Source of the DNA: Flammula alnicola
Lineage: Eukaryota; Basidiomycota; Agaricomycetes; Agaricales; Strophariaceae
DNA length: 64,000 nt
Assembly (NCBI GenBank): GCA_015499995.1
Contig: JADNRV010000015.1
Location: forward strand, 1-64,000
Direction: 5' to 3'
This document shows positions 41,501-54,464 of this stretch, one piece after another. The notes beneath the pieces are model-generated. The model did no database searches. It saw only the letters and a list, made by a program, of their open reading frames with translations, and was not told the origin of the DNA. Each line of letters opens with the position of its first letter. Position 1 is the stretch's first letter. The translations under genes and the position numbers were made by a program.

Positions 41501-44500
41501 CTACTTCCGGTTCAGCTCTGGCGGTCGTCGCTGTTTCTGAGCATGGGTCAATACAGCGGCAGGGTTCAAGTTGGACGGGATACTCGCTGAACTCGAGGCC
41601 ATGAGGCTCGTCAGACCACTCGGTGCTCGCGCTTTAGGGTTTAGCGGCGACAATGCTCCAGCCCTAGAAGCCGGAGGCGGGAGCGGCACGATATTGGGCA
41701 TCGTACTCTCCCCTGTCACCCTTCGTCGCATAGGCAGACGACCTGGAGGAGCCGATCTCCCAGCCTTCTCCAATGGATCGTTCAGTTTATCGTCAGGGAA
41801 GCCGAGGATAGGCGAAGTGTCATTTCCCAGTGCTTGTCGTCGAGCCTTCTCGTGCTTTGCTTGCACGGAGCGGAAGTGAAGGAGGAGCTCCTGCCATTTG
41901 ATCTCATCTCGACTAATCTTCGACCGAGTAGAAAGAGATCCTATCGAACTTTCGAAAGACTGTCAGCACAGATTTTTTTTTCAATATGATTGAGATCAAC
42001 CCACGATTTGGGTGCAATTTGTAAGAAACCTGCGGAGTTGACCGCATTCAGACGGTTTCGTAGTGATACAAAGGCTGAGCTCTGTGGTAGCAACATCAAG
42101 ATCCCATAGAGACACTTGAAGAGGTAAGGATATCGTTCTGGTTCAAGGAGTTGCAAGCGAAGGTCTATCAACAACATCAATATAAAAAGGGGCCAAAAGA
42201 TAATATGCATACACGTAAAGACCGGAGATTCGATCAGCTGAACCAACTTGTCGACCTGGACCAGCATGGGGACAGTGACCTCCAGATCAGCGCTGATGGT
42301 AGAAAAGGGGCATGAATGGTTTTGCTGTACAAGATGGGACTTCGTTCTTACAAAATTTGCAGTAAATTTGATGCATGCTCGTACGCCTGGGCCAGAAGAC
42401 ATAGAGAGAAAACAGAAACAGCATTGTGGCACCACGATCGATATAAAGTGGTGAACAGAACTTGCCCATCTTGCTATAAGGAGGCCCATATTAGCATAAT
42501 GGTTGTACGTTCCACGAAATTGACCAACCCTAGTTTCCAGGCTCTTCAGGCGCTTCCTGAATTCGGCCAATTCAGGTGATGTGATCAGGATGATATTCAG
42601 CTTCTGGACGATAACGCTAGCGAATTCGAGGTCCTGGAACGGGGGTAAGATCATGGCATATACTAAACAAGGTAAGACTCACATCTTCCTTCTCAATAAT
42701 TTCTGCGAAAGTGCGATATATTTTTTCCGTGTTTAGGTTGAGACATAGTTGACGAATGATGAGGCTGCCGCGCGTTTCGAGGAGCCTCCTGTCGGTGCTG
42801 AAGAGTTCAAGCAGATTCACCATGAACGCTTTGAAATAACTTTCTTCCGAGCTGGAGGATATTTGCGCCAGGAGTTGCAAATCATGCTTGATGACCTAAA
42901 ACGACAATCACGGTTGGAAGTAAAGAAGGAAAGGAATTACGGATGACGTGCCTCTTCCGAGCTATCTGATAACGTCTTTAGCAGCGCCGGGAACGTTCCA
43001 TCGTCCATGGCTAATATCTAATCGCAGAATTAGCTCAATTTGCCCGAAAAGACCAACAAAGGACGAGCCTTTTTCGGAGCTTTCTGATGCAGCATAATCA
43101 ACCACTTCAGCGCAGCTACTCTCGTTTCCTCGAACTCGCTCAGGAATTGAACTGTCAGTTCATTGACAGTCATTTGATAGTCGAAAGGATCGGCCTCTTC
43201 AACATGGATGGAGCTGGAAAGGTTTCCACTTGGGCCTGACTGGCTGCTAAATGAAACAGGTGAATGGGGCCGGCTTGAGCCAGAGGCTGGAGGAGGAACC
43301 TCCGCTGGACCGGGCCGTGGGATCATGGAAAGATCGGCGTTGCTTGTACGTGTTCGAGGGGAGGGGTGTGCTTGAGTGGGCTGACTAGCATCAACGTTAG
43401 CATCGGATAATGGAGTATCCTTCTGTATCTGCGACAGTGTTGATTGCCTTGAGATGGAAGTAGGTGTCGGCGACCGGGGCAACTTGGTTGGTTGAATTGA
43501 CTTTTCTGGAGGTGGTTTCGGTTGAGATGGCTGAGATGGTTCTTGGGGTGATGGAAGTTTCTGAATCACATTCAATAGGAGTTTGTTGGTGTGGATGGCA
43601 GCTGATTGGATCATGACAACGTGATGGGCGAGGTTGGGAAGAATAGCGGGAATGAGACGAGGTGTGAAGGGAACCATGACCTCATGGGCAAAGCTGAGAA
43701 ATTCAGCCAACCACCGCAACGCTGTTGCTTGCTGAATTTCCTCATCTAAAAAACTTTGTTCATTATTTCAGATGAGAACAAAATGCAGAACTCACTCTCT
43801 CCAAGCAGCTGCCGAATTAAAATTTCTATGATAGCAGCATAATCAATCCTCACTCCTTGTCCAGGAATCCAAGCTATGCGGTGGCTGAGCATGAGGTCAT
43901 GTATAGCGAAAGGCTACTCACCTCCCAGGTCTTGATCGTCCATGTCTGAGGCATCGTCGCGAGGTCCGACCTGGCTACTGAGGGTTGAACGATCATGCTC
44001 GTCATTTTCCAACATATACAATGCGCGTTCAGCATTCTCCATCGTCAGGTCCGGAAGTTTGTCGCCGTCAACGTCAGACCGACGAATCGATTCCGCTGGA
44101 GTTTTCGACTTTACGTGCTGTTCAAGTTGTCGTGAAACAATCGTAACGTCGCGAAGTTCTCGAAGAAAGTCAGCAAGTAGATTCTCGGTGGCAACGCGTA
44201 CGTCTTCCGTGGGATCTGAAAGGTATTTCCTGGAAGTAGATATCAGTGAATAGCATACTAAAATTGAATTGTCACCTACATAAGGCCGTCCAGGAATTCA
44301 GGGAGGTAAGTGATGAGCTCGAGTTCCGGAACGGAATCGAGGACATTGATCCAAGAGACCAAGTAGCTTCTTGTGAACGGGCTGACGACGTAGATTCTCT
44401 CGCGGAGGAGAGGGATGAAATGCGCCAGAGAAAAGGCTTTCTTCGCGCCATCTCCAGGAAGACTGTCGGGTAGGGGAATCAAGACTCCATTGGGTTTTTC

Positions 44501-45192
44501 GCGTTCAGCGCGAACTTTCTCGGTTTCTGGATATAGAGGTATATACACAGAGGCTGATTCTGCAACAATGTCCTTGAGGAGACGATCTAGCAATTCAGCC
44601 CCGTTCTTAACAGATAGCTCGGAATCTGCTGCAAGCTTAAAGAGGGTAAGATGAGCAGAAAACAAGTGACCAAATGACGACGCACCTTGCTTAGGGCATC
44701 GAATATATCGTTGAAAAAGACCAAGACCTCTCCTTTTGACACTTTAGCGATGTTGTATAAACATTCCGCCGAAAAGTATCTGATTCTGTTCTCTGGATCC
44801 ACAAAACAGTCCAGCAGCGGTTCAATAAATTTCTCCATGTAAGGCGCAACATCGACACCAAGGGCAATTGCAGTCCCAGCCAGACCAATTAAACCGCCAT
44901 TCCTAATATGTAGTGGATTCGAGACATTGTTGAACATTTCGACCAGCTGGTCAATGATCTGGCTAATGCGCTTCTGTTCCCCTTGCTGATGACATTCTCG
45001 TATTTGCCTATGAAATGAAAGAGATATGAATGCCAGCGTTGACGAGAGCAATCTACAACGCACTTCTCCAGCTCCAAAGCTGCTGCTTTCCGTTTCTCGT
45101 ATATCTTGTCGATCAACTGCTTCGCGACTGCGGAGTCTGTTTGGGGGATTGAGTCTCATTTTCATTCAGCATGTAGTGATATGCGTACCCAT
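41501..45192 (-). CDS. VAC14: VAC14, scaffold of the phosphatidylinositol 3,5-bisphosphate kinase complex
   Basis: A proposed start at 45192 ([14 protein letters not shown], across a very short 34-bp intron) leads to [19 protein letters not shown], a VAC14 hallmark. HEAT-repeat segments follow: [35 protein letters not shown], then [14 protein letters not shown] and [20 protein letters not shown]. The conserved C-terminal VAC14 domain contains [20 protein letters not shown] and [21 protein letters not shown] proline/serine-rich tail ends at 41501. In the family, VAC14 holds Fab1 kinase and Fig4 phosphatase together on vacuole membranes. About a dozen introns are needed. The middle insert (43180-43560) is low-complexity. 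I see no break. Confidence 0.9.
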
Positions 45193-46552
45193 TTCCTACG
45201 CGTTCGGGCAGCTATGATGGATATGGGATGGTTAACATGGGGCAGAGACGCGTCGGCAACGTTCATCAACCCATGTGATCAAGGGCCATCCGAATCGTAT
45301 GTGGCTGTGCTTGGCCTTATTTTTATTCCTTCCAGGTTTGACGTGGACAATCCACCATCGCCAACATGTTCATTGCCACCATCGTCCGTGGGTACTCGCT
45401 TATCATCCATCTACGCCCTTTCCGCCTTCGGTCTGCCTAGTTTCCATGTGCCCTGCAACGCGTCTAACGCTTTTGGGGGCGTTTCTCCTCCTCATGGCGT
45501 CCGATTTTGCACTGGTAAAAATTCTGAGGATCGGAAAGGTTCATCGGACAGGCTTATCTTTGAACCCAATTCCATTGATTTTGCGACGCCTTTTATGTCT
45601 GTATCGGAGACCTTCCCTTACAAAAACATGGGCACAGGGGGATCTTTTTAGTCAAGGTTCATCCGATAGGATTACTTTCAATTTTATAGATTTACGCGTC
45701 TGCGCCGAATACATACCCTCCCTTCAAAGAAGGGTCCTGTAGGATTCGTGTATTTGACATGCTCTGGACTAGTAGCCGACTCTGTTCTCCCCAAGAGCCA
45801 GAAAGGGCGGGGTATGTGGCCATTGTTTTTGGTTATTTCGTGATATTGATTGGCTCAGAATGCCCAGATTTATTCAACAGGATGAATACAACGCTTAAGC
45901 AGGATGTACGGCGAGCGTGCAGGCGGGAGAGCGACCGTGTCATTGACCACGAGGTTGCGTGAAATTCTGCATGTGCATGTTGATTAGAAACTTTGTTGTC
46001 TTGTGAATTGACTGCATCCTAATATTTATGTTCCTTGTCCACAGGAAAGACGAGATTCTTAGTTGTTCACGGAAACGAGGTCTCACTCCAGGTCGCCAGA
46101 AATTTTTTCAACCTCTAACATTTCCCCGAAAGAATGGTTATACTCGGAATGTGGAATCGAACCGCTGTCGGCCTCCTCGCAGTTCGGCGGCGAGAGGTAA
46201 TGCAGCAACCATCGTCCAGAATTCCAGTGCTCAGACCGTAGTGTTGAACCCAAAGTTATTCCTAGCGGGCATATGCTGACATCAAGAAAGCGCCGACTGT
46301 CTTGGTTGGTTGTCTATTTCGACAGGTGCCTACCGTGAGTGTTGCGCTAGTCATGAGTCTCAGCAGAATCTGACGAAACTGTGTACGATCAAGTAGACAT
46401 AAAAAACGACATACATGACTCCTGGCGGTCAGAGATATAAAGGTGGTGTGGTATCAATCGACATGGAAGCTCCATCTGGCACTCGTGCCCCTCTCGTGCT
46501 TCAGATCCTTCTGCTTTCCACCCGCTCTGATTGTTCTCTGTGATATTAATGA
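45193..46552. other. Intergenic region, possible small unknown gene
   Basis: Plus-strand frames at 45106-45742 include a hydrophobic stretch (MWLCLALFLFLPGLTWTI, then LTLLGAFLLLMASDFALV) and a good-looking intron signal (gtatgtggctg to ccttccag, about 45298-45336). I could not join them into one convincing protein. From 45760 to 46550 I see nothing supported. Confidence 0.3.
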
Positions 46553-48082
46553 TTACAGGTGGGGGATTACGGAAGTCCATTTGATGGACTGGTAGGCGGC
46601 TGGTGGGAGGGCGCGGAGGGAAAGGAGGGCCTCGGTGAGCAGGACCATGCGAGCGATGACGTAGAGAGGCATGCCAATGAAGGCCGGAATGAAGGCAAGT
46701 ACTATAATCCAATCTGGCAGCCTGTCCAATCCAGACCAGGCCATGCAGGCAGGCTCTGCGATGATGATGAAAGCGGAGATGCGCCAGAGGAGCTGCTCTG
46801 TTCGTGACGGGAAGTCGAACGACCATGCGATCAGGTGCATCAACCCAAACAAAATGGCAATTGCAAATGACACAACCATCACTGCCTGAAAGCGGTTTAC
46901 AGACAGCTCTTGCGCGTAGAACATCGGGACACATAGTGCTCCATCTGGCATCTTGTCATCGTCGGCCATCTTTTTGAGCGGGCGGAGCACACCCTTAACA
47001 AGTCGCAATGGTATTCCCCCCAGAAAATACCACCACCAGCCCATACAGGATTGCCCAGCGACGTAGTCTTCAAAGTCTTTCTTCAGCTTTCTTCGCAACC
47101 ACGACACTTTTGGGATCATCGCGTCGCTCTCTGAGCCTACACTATCCAACCGACCATCTTCATCTCCCACGGTCCCCGCTTTCTTCTCGACGCATATAAC
47201 CACTCCTACATTCTGTGGTTTGTGCCACCATAGTCCATACGTGATTGCATTCACTATTGCGAAAGCAAGCGTGACGACCTCGAGCTCTGTCAAGGGCAGC
47301 TTCTCCGACCATCGTGCTATGCATTGGATGATAAACCATGTGGTTTGGAGGACGACAATCCCTTTCGAAATAAAATCGCCATTGCTCCGATTCTTGATGT
47401 CGACTTCGGTAATCGTTGATATGTCGATGGCTTTGTCCATGATTAGGTTCTTCAAGCTCTTATAATCGAGCGTCCGTACCGGCCTTCCATCCTTGCAGAG
47501 CATGTAACCGCCCATCTGGACAAAGAACCCATGTGCCATCGTCCACGACCGTGCTGCTTCTAACCCTTCATTCACCATAGGCGGCCCGTTAAACCACTCC
47601 TTCACATTATCAAAGATTGAACGCATTGGTGGTGTTGCTGCACTGCTGTAAGTCTCGGTTGGCTCCATTAACTAGAATTTGTGAAGCTCACCTTTTGCAA
47701 TGTGTTCATTATAGTCCCTCATAATTTTTCCCGCCCCGAAATATTGCCTCAGCGCCCACACCACCATCACCTCGGGCGCAATCATTGCGTAAAACATCAT
47801 GACAACTCGGCGCTTAAAGCACGTCCAGCCTGACTCCCTTGGATCTGGGATATTTGGATGCACGGCAGACCAAGTGCACGCAAATATCGTTACGATGCAA
47901 CTCCACAAAATGTCCCACATCGTCCGGCTAGAGGCTGGAGTCGACGCACTTCCTACCCCCGCGCCACTGAGCACCAGGGATGCATATTCGAGATCAGTGT
48001 CTGGTGTTTCTGGAAGTGACTCTGAGACGGGTATGCTATGTAGAGTGCCCATACAAGCGAGAAGGAGGAAGACAACTAGCAT
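46553..48082 (-). CDS. Multipass membrane protein of unknown function, family copy E
   Basis: Exons 48082-47692 and 47637-46553 join over a 54-bp intron to about 491 residues. I chose the ATG at 48082 (MLVVFLLLACMGTLHS) because it aligns with the signal anchors of the other copies. It is the most diverged member: SAVHPNIPDPRESGWTCF, MAHGFFVQMGGYML and SMRSIFDNVKEWFNGPPMVN-like wording replace the usual forms, and the first exon has an inserted Ser/Ala/Gly stretch. All membrane segments are kept, including IARMVLLTEALLSLRALP at the C-terminus. It is probably the older family member here. Confidence 0.85.
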
Positions 48083-48418
48083 TAGAACGTGGTTGAATGG
48101 ATTGAGGGATGTCCATCCCGTGTTGGACTTGCATCGAATGGTGTACAAGTACTATGTAGAGTTTTAGCCCCTGTGTCATATTGCTGTGTTAGGCGTGTGG
48201 CTGTGTTTCTGTCGTTTAGGCGCTGCTTGAAGGTCATGACATCTTAGCTTCTGTTTTGTGTTCTTCAGCACACTCACTTTTCTTTCACATGAGACGATTT
48301 CACTAACCAAATAGGTGGAGGGTTAAAAAATCTGGCGGCGCTACTAGTACGAGGGCCATACATATATCAATTGAACCCCAGACGATGCGAAGGTGATTTA
48401 AAATCTGCCTGAACACGA
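48083..48418. promoter_or_regulatory. Upstream region of membrane gene E
   Basis: On the minus strand the family element GACAGAAACACAGCC is present near 48200-48215. The remainder shows no gene. Confidence 0.4.
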
Positions 48419-48760
48419 GTGGAAAGCTGTGGACCGCGAAAGCTGATAGACTGGTATCTCGAGCAAAAGGAAGGCGAGATGCAGGATATTGAGCAGGAGT
48501 ATGAGAAGGAGCTCATCACAAAGCTGCTGAGAAAACTGGTCAAGGTGCGTTGGTTTATTTGTGGAGTGCTATTTATTGACGACTTGCTTTGTAGGAAAAC
48601 TTTTGCTAGAGATGAGGGAGACGCACAAGAGTCGATGCCTTCGTGGACGAAGAAAGCCAAGAGTCTTCTGCAGCAGTCGAAGGCGAGAACGTCCGAGTGT
48701 ATTACATGGTTCATCCATCGGTTGACCGGAGTCGTCGATGACGTCGACTTCAGGGTACTA
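48419..48760 (+). pseudogene. MCM6 3'-terminal fragment, plus strand
   Basis: The plus strand reads RKLIDWYLEQKEGEMQDIEQ, EYEKELITKLLRKLVK, an intron, then the KGDAQESM and ESSAAVEGENVRVYYMVHPS-like tail in shifted frames. It is the mirror image of the MCM6 remnants that follow the plus-strand membrane genes, placed convergent to gene F. It is too short to be functional. Confidence 0.85.
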
Positions 48761-48956
48761 GTACTTAGTAGTTGGCTTTTTTTACTGGTTTCCTTTATCT
48801 GTCACGCTGTACATGGTAGATATCGATGTTTTATGCTTGCCTTGGTTTGCCGTAATACCCATTCACACATTCTGTATCCTGTAGAAACAACCGTCCTAAA
48901 TTCTGATTGATTGGATGGCCAGCAAATCACTATTGAAGTACTAACTTGAAGACTAA

Positions 48957-50474
48957 TTACAAGTGGGGGATAACGGAAGTCCATTCGATAGACTGGTAGG
49001 CGGCCTGTGGCAGGGCGCGGAGAGAAAGGAAGGCCTCGGTGAGCAGGAAGATGCGAGCGATGACATAGAGAGGCATGCCAATGGCGGCCGGAATGGAGAC
49101 AGGCCATCTTACCCACTCCAACTTGTCAAGTTCAACATAGGTGCCAACAAGGCTTGCGAGGGCAAGACAAGCAGGCTCGGCGGTGATGATGAGGGCGGAG
49201 ATGCGCCAGAGAAGCTGCTCTGTCCGCGACGGAAAGTTGAATGACCATGCGATCAGGTGCATCGACCCAAACAGAATGGCAATTGCACATGACACAGTCG
49301 CCACTACGCTGTCGTACGCGTCCTCGGACCCTTGTGCATAGAACATCGGAACACGCAGTGCACCATATGGCATCTTGTAATCGTCAGCCATCTTGTCGAG
49401 AGGGCGAAGCACACTGATGACAAGTCGGAATGGCGTTTCGACCAAAAGATACCGGAGCCAGCTCGTCAAGAATTCGACATCTTCAAAGTCTTTCTTCAGC
49501 TTTCTTCGCAGCCAGCCCACTTTTTGCATCATCGCGTCTGTCTCCGACCCTACAGTATCCGCATCGCCATCATCATCCCCCTCAGTCCCGACTTTCTTCT
49601 CTTCGACGTATACAGCCACCCCTACATTCTGTGGTTTGTTCCACCATAGTCCGTATATAATCCCATTGAGCACTGCGAAAGCAAGTGTAACGACCTCGAG
49701 CTCTGTCAAGGGGAGCTTCTCCGCCCATCGCGTTGCGCATTGGATAATGAACCATGTCGTTTGAAGGACGACAATTCCTTTCGAGATAAAGTCACCCTTG
49801 CTTCGATCCTTGATGTCGATTTCAGTAATCGTTGGTATATCGATGGCCTCGTCCGTGATCAGCTTCTTCAAGCCCTCGTAATCGAGTGACCTGATGGGCT
49901 TTCCACCCTTGCAGAGCAGGAAACCACCCATCTGGACAAAGAACCCGTGCGTAATCGTCCACGGCCGTACTGCTCCTGGCCCTTGCTTCACCACGGGCGG
50001 TCCTTTAAACCACTCCCTCACACATTCAAATATTGAAAATGTTGGTGGTGTTGCTGTCTAGCTGTAAGTCTTTGTTGCCTCCATTTCCTACAATCATGAA
50101 CTTACCTTTCGCGATATGCTCATTATAGTCCCTCGTAATCTTTCTTGCCCCAAAATACTGCCTCATCGCCCACCAAGCCATGAACTCAGGCGCAACCATC
50201 GCATAAAACATCGTTACGACTCGGCGCTTAAAGCATGTCCAACCTGAATCCCTTGGACCTGGTATATTCGGATGCACAGCGGACCAGGTGCACGCAAATA
50301 TTGTTATGATGCAACTCCACGATATGTCCCGCCCCGTTCGGCTATGGAGGCATCCCCCTCCACCTGTGTCGCGGAGCGCAAAGGTCGTATTTCGATGGCT
50401 GGAGTTGCTGGAGATGAGACGGGTACGCCCTGTAGAGTGCGGATAAAAGTGAGAAGAAGGAAGAGGGCGAGCAT
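48957..50474 (-). pseudogene. Membrane protein family copy F with a one-base deletion in exon 1
   Basis: Exons 50474-50106 and 50053-48957 correspond to those of the sister genes. The N-terminus MLALFLLLTFIRTLQG is followed by PAIEIRPLRSATQ instead of the family PAIEYTTLALRDT: a T is missing in GAATATACG near 50395. The total coding length (1466) is not a multiple of three, which confirms the shift. Exon 2 alone is fully open (354 residues from MREWFKGPPVVKQ) and is identical to copy D through its first about 195 residues. The break could be a real mutation or a base-calling error. If repaired, the product would be about 488 residues. Confidence 0.75.
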
Positions 50475-51426
50475 TAGAGCGTAGGTGAGTGGATTGAGGG
50501 GTGTTCGACGTCCTGTGTGGGGTTTATATCGATGCTGTGTCGCGTCCGCCTCGTGCCATCCATGTCCAGGGCCATGTCTGGCGCATACTTACATGGTCGA
50601 GGCATACTTCGATTGGTCTTTTAAGATCCCATCAAAATTACATAAGTTCACCATTTACGGTTGCCATCAGTCGCGAAGTCACTGTGGACGCCCCTGGAGA
50701 TGAGACGGGTACGCCCTGATAAAAGTGAGAAGGAGAAAGAGGACGAGCATTAGAGCATAGATGAGAGTGGATTGAGGCGTGCTGTGTGGGGTTTATCTCG
50801 ATGCTGTCGCGTCTGCCTCATTTATCCATGTCTGGCATATGCCTGTGTTTCTGTCAATTAGACGCCCAGGATTTCGACACGATGCCGTGTAGTGCCTCAG
50901 CACTATGTCAGGTCCTCGTAAGTAGCATCCTCGTCTCGTTAGTGGTTATTCGCAGTTAGATCAAGCCAAAATTCAAGTGGCTAGGCGCTGTGCAGCCCTG
51001 CTAAACCCTCGTATAGTGGAACGTTGCAAATCAGCTCGAAGATTAGCTCCACGTCATGAGACGTTATCAATTATCGATATCTTGGAGGTTGGCTCAAGAG
51101 ATCGTCAGCTACTCTATAATATCTATATCAGGTAAATCGAGATAAATAGCTTTCCTTCAGTCTTCGTTTCCTCTCTTGGCGGGGATAATAAGGAGAATGC
51201 TAAAAGTATTCCCTGTTAGACAACATGCACTCCATTCTACAGCAAAATTTAAATTATTAGTAAGTATGCACTTGACGAATAGATGACGACGAAGAAATGT
51301 TACATAGGCTGAGCGTGTGAGGAGGTACTACAGATCAATGGTGCAGAAAATAGAAAAACCGAGAAAAGCTAGGAGACTTTACAGAAAACTTGAAAACCCA
51401 GTCCGCATCCATCCATCATCCATCCA
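50475..51426 (-). promoter_or_regulatory. Upstream region of copy F with partial duplication of promoter and 5' coding end
   Basis: Bases 50690-50790 repeat 50405-50540: the stretch coding part of the signal peptide, the ATG and the gtttatatcgatgctg block occur twice on the minus strand. The outer copy is followed by the family element GACAGAAACACAGG (about 50850). Bases 50960-51426 hold the 3' flank of RRN3 and show no gene. Confidence 0.55.
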
Positions 51427-54374
51427 TCACCGCCGCATATCCACAGAAATCGACATCCGGATCGGGCTGATGCTCATAGCACCCAAAGACTCTCCAAGTC
51501 CTCCGTCGTCTTCGTTCTTTCGGATCGCACTGTCTCTCGGGATATCAAGGTAACCAGAGTACGCCCCTTTCTTATCAGCACCTACTTCACCCTCGTCTGC
51601 CGCATCCCCCTCCTTAAGTTCATCTTCCTCGTCCTCGTCCTCTTCCTCATCCTCGTCATCATCGATGGCCACAGACGCCCACTCTCTGTATACGCCTTGT
51701 ATGAAGGCATTTGATTTTGGTAAGCGGTATGGATCAAATGGGAAGAACGTGTTTAATTCTGCGTTGGCCGGCTCACAGAGAACCTTCGATTGGAGCAAGG
51801 CCATGGACGACGACAAGCTCTCTCGGCGAGAGGAAGCGGTCATTGAGGTGGAGATGGAGGAAGAGGAGAAGGTCATGTCTGCCCGCTTGTTTGTCTCGAG
51901 AATGGTATAGCAGTAGATAAAGTCTGTTGCTTGTGCAACGCGGGCAAATTGCATGACGACATTTGCCGAGCAGACCTAAGAAGAAATAGAGATGCCAATA
52001 GTAAGTGATTCTGCTAAATGGATGTAAGAAGCCAGGAAGAACGAACCTTTAACGGATTCAAAATCGACGACACGGCCCTCTTCAGAACAGCCAACTCAGG
52101 CATCCATTTCTCCTTCACCCTGCTACCGCCTCCTGGAGCCCCTCCAGCACCATTCTTCCCAACACGACCACCCCGCGCACCGGTAGCAAGATCAAAATCC
52201 AACTCTAAATCCAGCTCATCCTCATCCTCATCATCAGCCACCAAATCTCGCCACCTAAAGCAGAAAATCAAAAACACCGCTTGGACAATCGCGTAGAACA
52301 CAGTATGTTGTCCCGAGGCTAGTATCGCGCTGATCGTAGCTGCCGCATTCGCACTTCCCCCACCACTCGATGCACTGGACGCCGTTCCAAACCCAAGTGC
52401 GGCCCGAAGTTCCGCTTCCACTCCTTCCAGGTGCGTGCGGAGGTAGTCACACAGCACCCCCACAACACGTCGCGCGCCTTCCCGATCCACAAACGTTGCG
52501 CGGCTGACGAAGCTGCCTATATACGACGCTGCTGCTGCACGTGTCAGCTCGGGTGTCATCATGTGCGCCTGTTCGTTCGAGGACGAGTCGTTGTTGTCGT
52601 CGCCGTTTGCGCTAGGATTCGAAGGGGCGAAGTGGGCTGCGGGCCCACCTGCAGACGAGGGCATCAAAGCACGATCGACGAGCATGCCCTGGAAAATATC
52701 CGCGAATTCGGGGTCCAGCGAGGCGTACCAGAATACGAGGAACTGTGTGTACCGTGACTTGAAGGTGCGTAGGATCGTCCGGTCGAAGATGGACAGAAGC
52801 GAGTGGAATTGCGAACGCAGGGGTGATCTGTTAGAGGGTTTGGCGGAATCTTCGGAGGAATTGTTGTTGGTCGAGGAAGATTGGGATGCAAGAATGGCGG
52901 AAGCAGTAATAGGCGGAGGTCCAAGGCTCAATGATTGGGTATACGGAGGTCCAAAATCAAGGAAATTGCTATCAACGGGAGGCAGGGGCGGTAGCTCCAA
53001 CGGTGACTTGGGGTACGAGGTTGTAATCCTGCCGGTCAAAGTCTTCGTTCGTTCGAAATGTTCAAACAGCAGTAACAGAATGGCATCTAATTTTTTGACC
53101 ATCTCCTGAATATGTTTCACATTGGTGGGTAAGTCAACTTGACGCTTCGAGTCGAGATCGTCTAAATCGGCTTCAGAGGACAGATCACTGAACGCGTCTT
53201 CGTCGCCGTCGTCGGAATCAAAATCAGAGTCGTCGGAATCAGGTTCTTGGCCGAGGACGATGTCGAATGGGTCAATCTCGAATACGTCTTGCTCGTCAGT
53301 GGATCCTTCTTCTTCGATCTCCTCAAGTTCAATCTGGATTTCTACCTATAGAGAACTGTCAGCGATGAAGTTTGATCGAGTATATCAGAACGTACGTCTA
53401 TTTGGATGGCCCGATCAACAATCGTCGCTAGGATCTTGTCCGCGAGTTCGGGACAATAAGTTGAGACTCTCAACAGATTGCGGATATAGGTTGTCTGAGC
53501 GACTTGGTTCTGTCTCTTGTGGGGAAAGTGACGGACAAGGAGGGGTTGGAGGGTGGATGTGAGGGTAGGCACGAGGCCGAGAATGTGTCGTAGGAGATAG
53601 TGTAATCTGTCGTAGATAACTCGCCGGGTAAGAGGCGAACTCGAGGTCGATGGCAGGCTTGCGTCAAGAACTTGAAGCCCCGATTCTGCTTGATTGGTGA
53701 GTAGCTGAAAAAACGAAAACGAAAAAAATAAGAGCGCACGATATGTAAAGCCGTGTGCAATCTTGGCCAACACCAGAGACAAATACTCCGGTCTTGCGCT
53801 CAGAAGCATGCCGATAAATACAGTGTAGGATTTTACAGTGGAACTGTCAAGGGTTGTCCATGGCATATTGACGATTGCATCTACGAGGGCGGCATGCGTT
53901 CTCTCGAGCGAGAGACGACATGGGAGAGGGCAAGAAGCCAGAGTCGGATCTGGGCGGTGTCTATCTGTTCTTGTTGTTGCTGCGAAGATGAGAACATATT
54001 AAACTGGGCGACGAGCTCATCGAAGGTATCTGATGCACCCTAAATTATATTTAATATTATCAGGCGTGTGGCACATGAAAACAAGGTAGAGGACGCACAT
54101 TGGTCTTTTGTTGGAGTGCATTGGTTACAAAAGAGAGATACATGTCGCGCTTGAATATCTCGTCTTGCTTTACGCGCGAATTTGTCGCGATGGGTCGGCG
54201 AATGAGCAGGTTTGCCGAGGCTGTTGAGCTTGCTTTTGCCGACGACGATGTCTTTCTTGGAGGCATTTTCGACGGCTCTGCCTTCGGCGTCGATATAGGT
54301 TCGACAGTCCGTGACACTGGACCCGCTTTCGGGGCTCTATGGTTGAACTGTGAACGCCTTGAATGCGGGTCCAT
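51427..54374 (-). CDS. RRN3: RNA polymerase I-specific transcription initiation factor RRN3
   Basis: The start at 54374 (MDPHSRRSQFNHRAPKAGPV) leads through KRDMYLSFVTNALQQKT and MPWTTLDSSTVKSYTVFIGM to an acidic region (SDFDSDDGDEDAFSDLSSEA). The long HEAT-like core follows (MVKKLDAILLLLFEHFERTK, FWYASLDPEFADIFQGMLVD, then MTPELTRAAAASYIGSFVSR). The end contains SKVLCEPANAELNTFFPFDP and a strongly acidic stretch near 51630. In the family RRN3 bridges Pol I and the rDNA promoter factors. Five or so introns are inferred. No frameshift is seen. Part of it has been copied to 34370-34640. Confidence 0.92.
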
Positions 54375-54464
54375 CTTTGTATTTTAACAAGTAAGAAAGT
54401 TGGAACAAGGAAGTAATTTCGGTGCCGCACCAAATTTTGGATGACGATTACGTAAACTTCTGTC

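Noticed and set aside
45106..45742. Small membrane-protein gene upstream of VAC14
   Set aside because: Hydrophobic stretches and one good intron signal exist, but the pieces do not join into one convincing protein, and the left part overlaps VAC14 exon 2.
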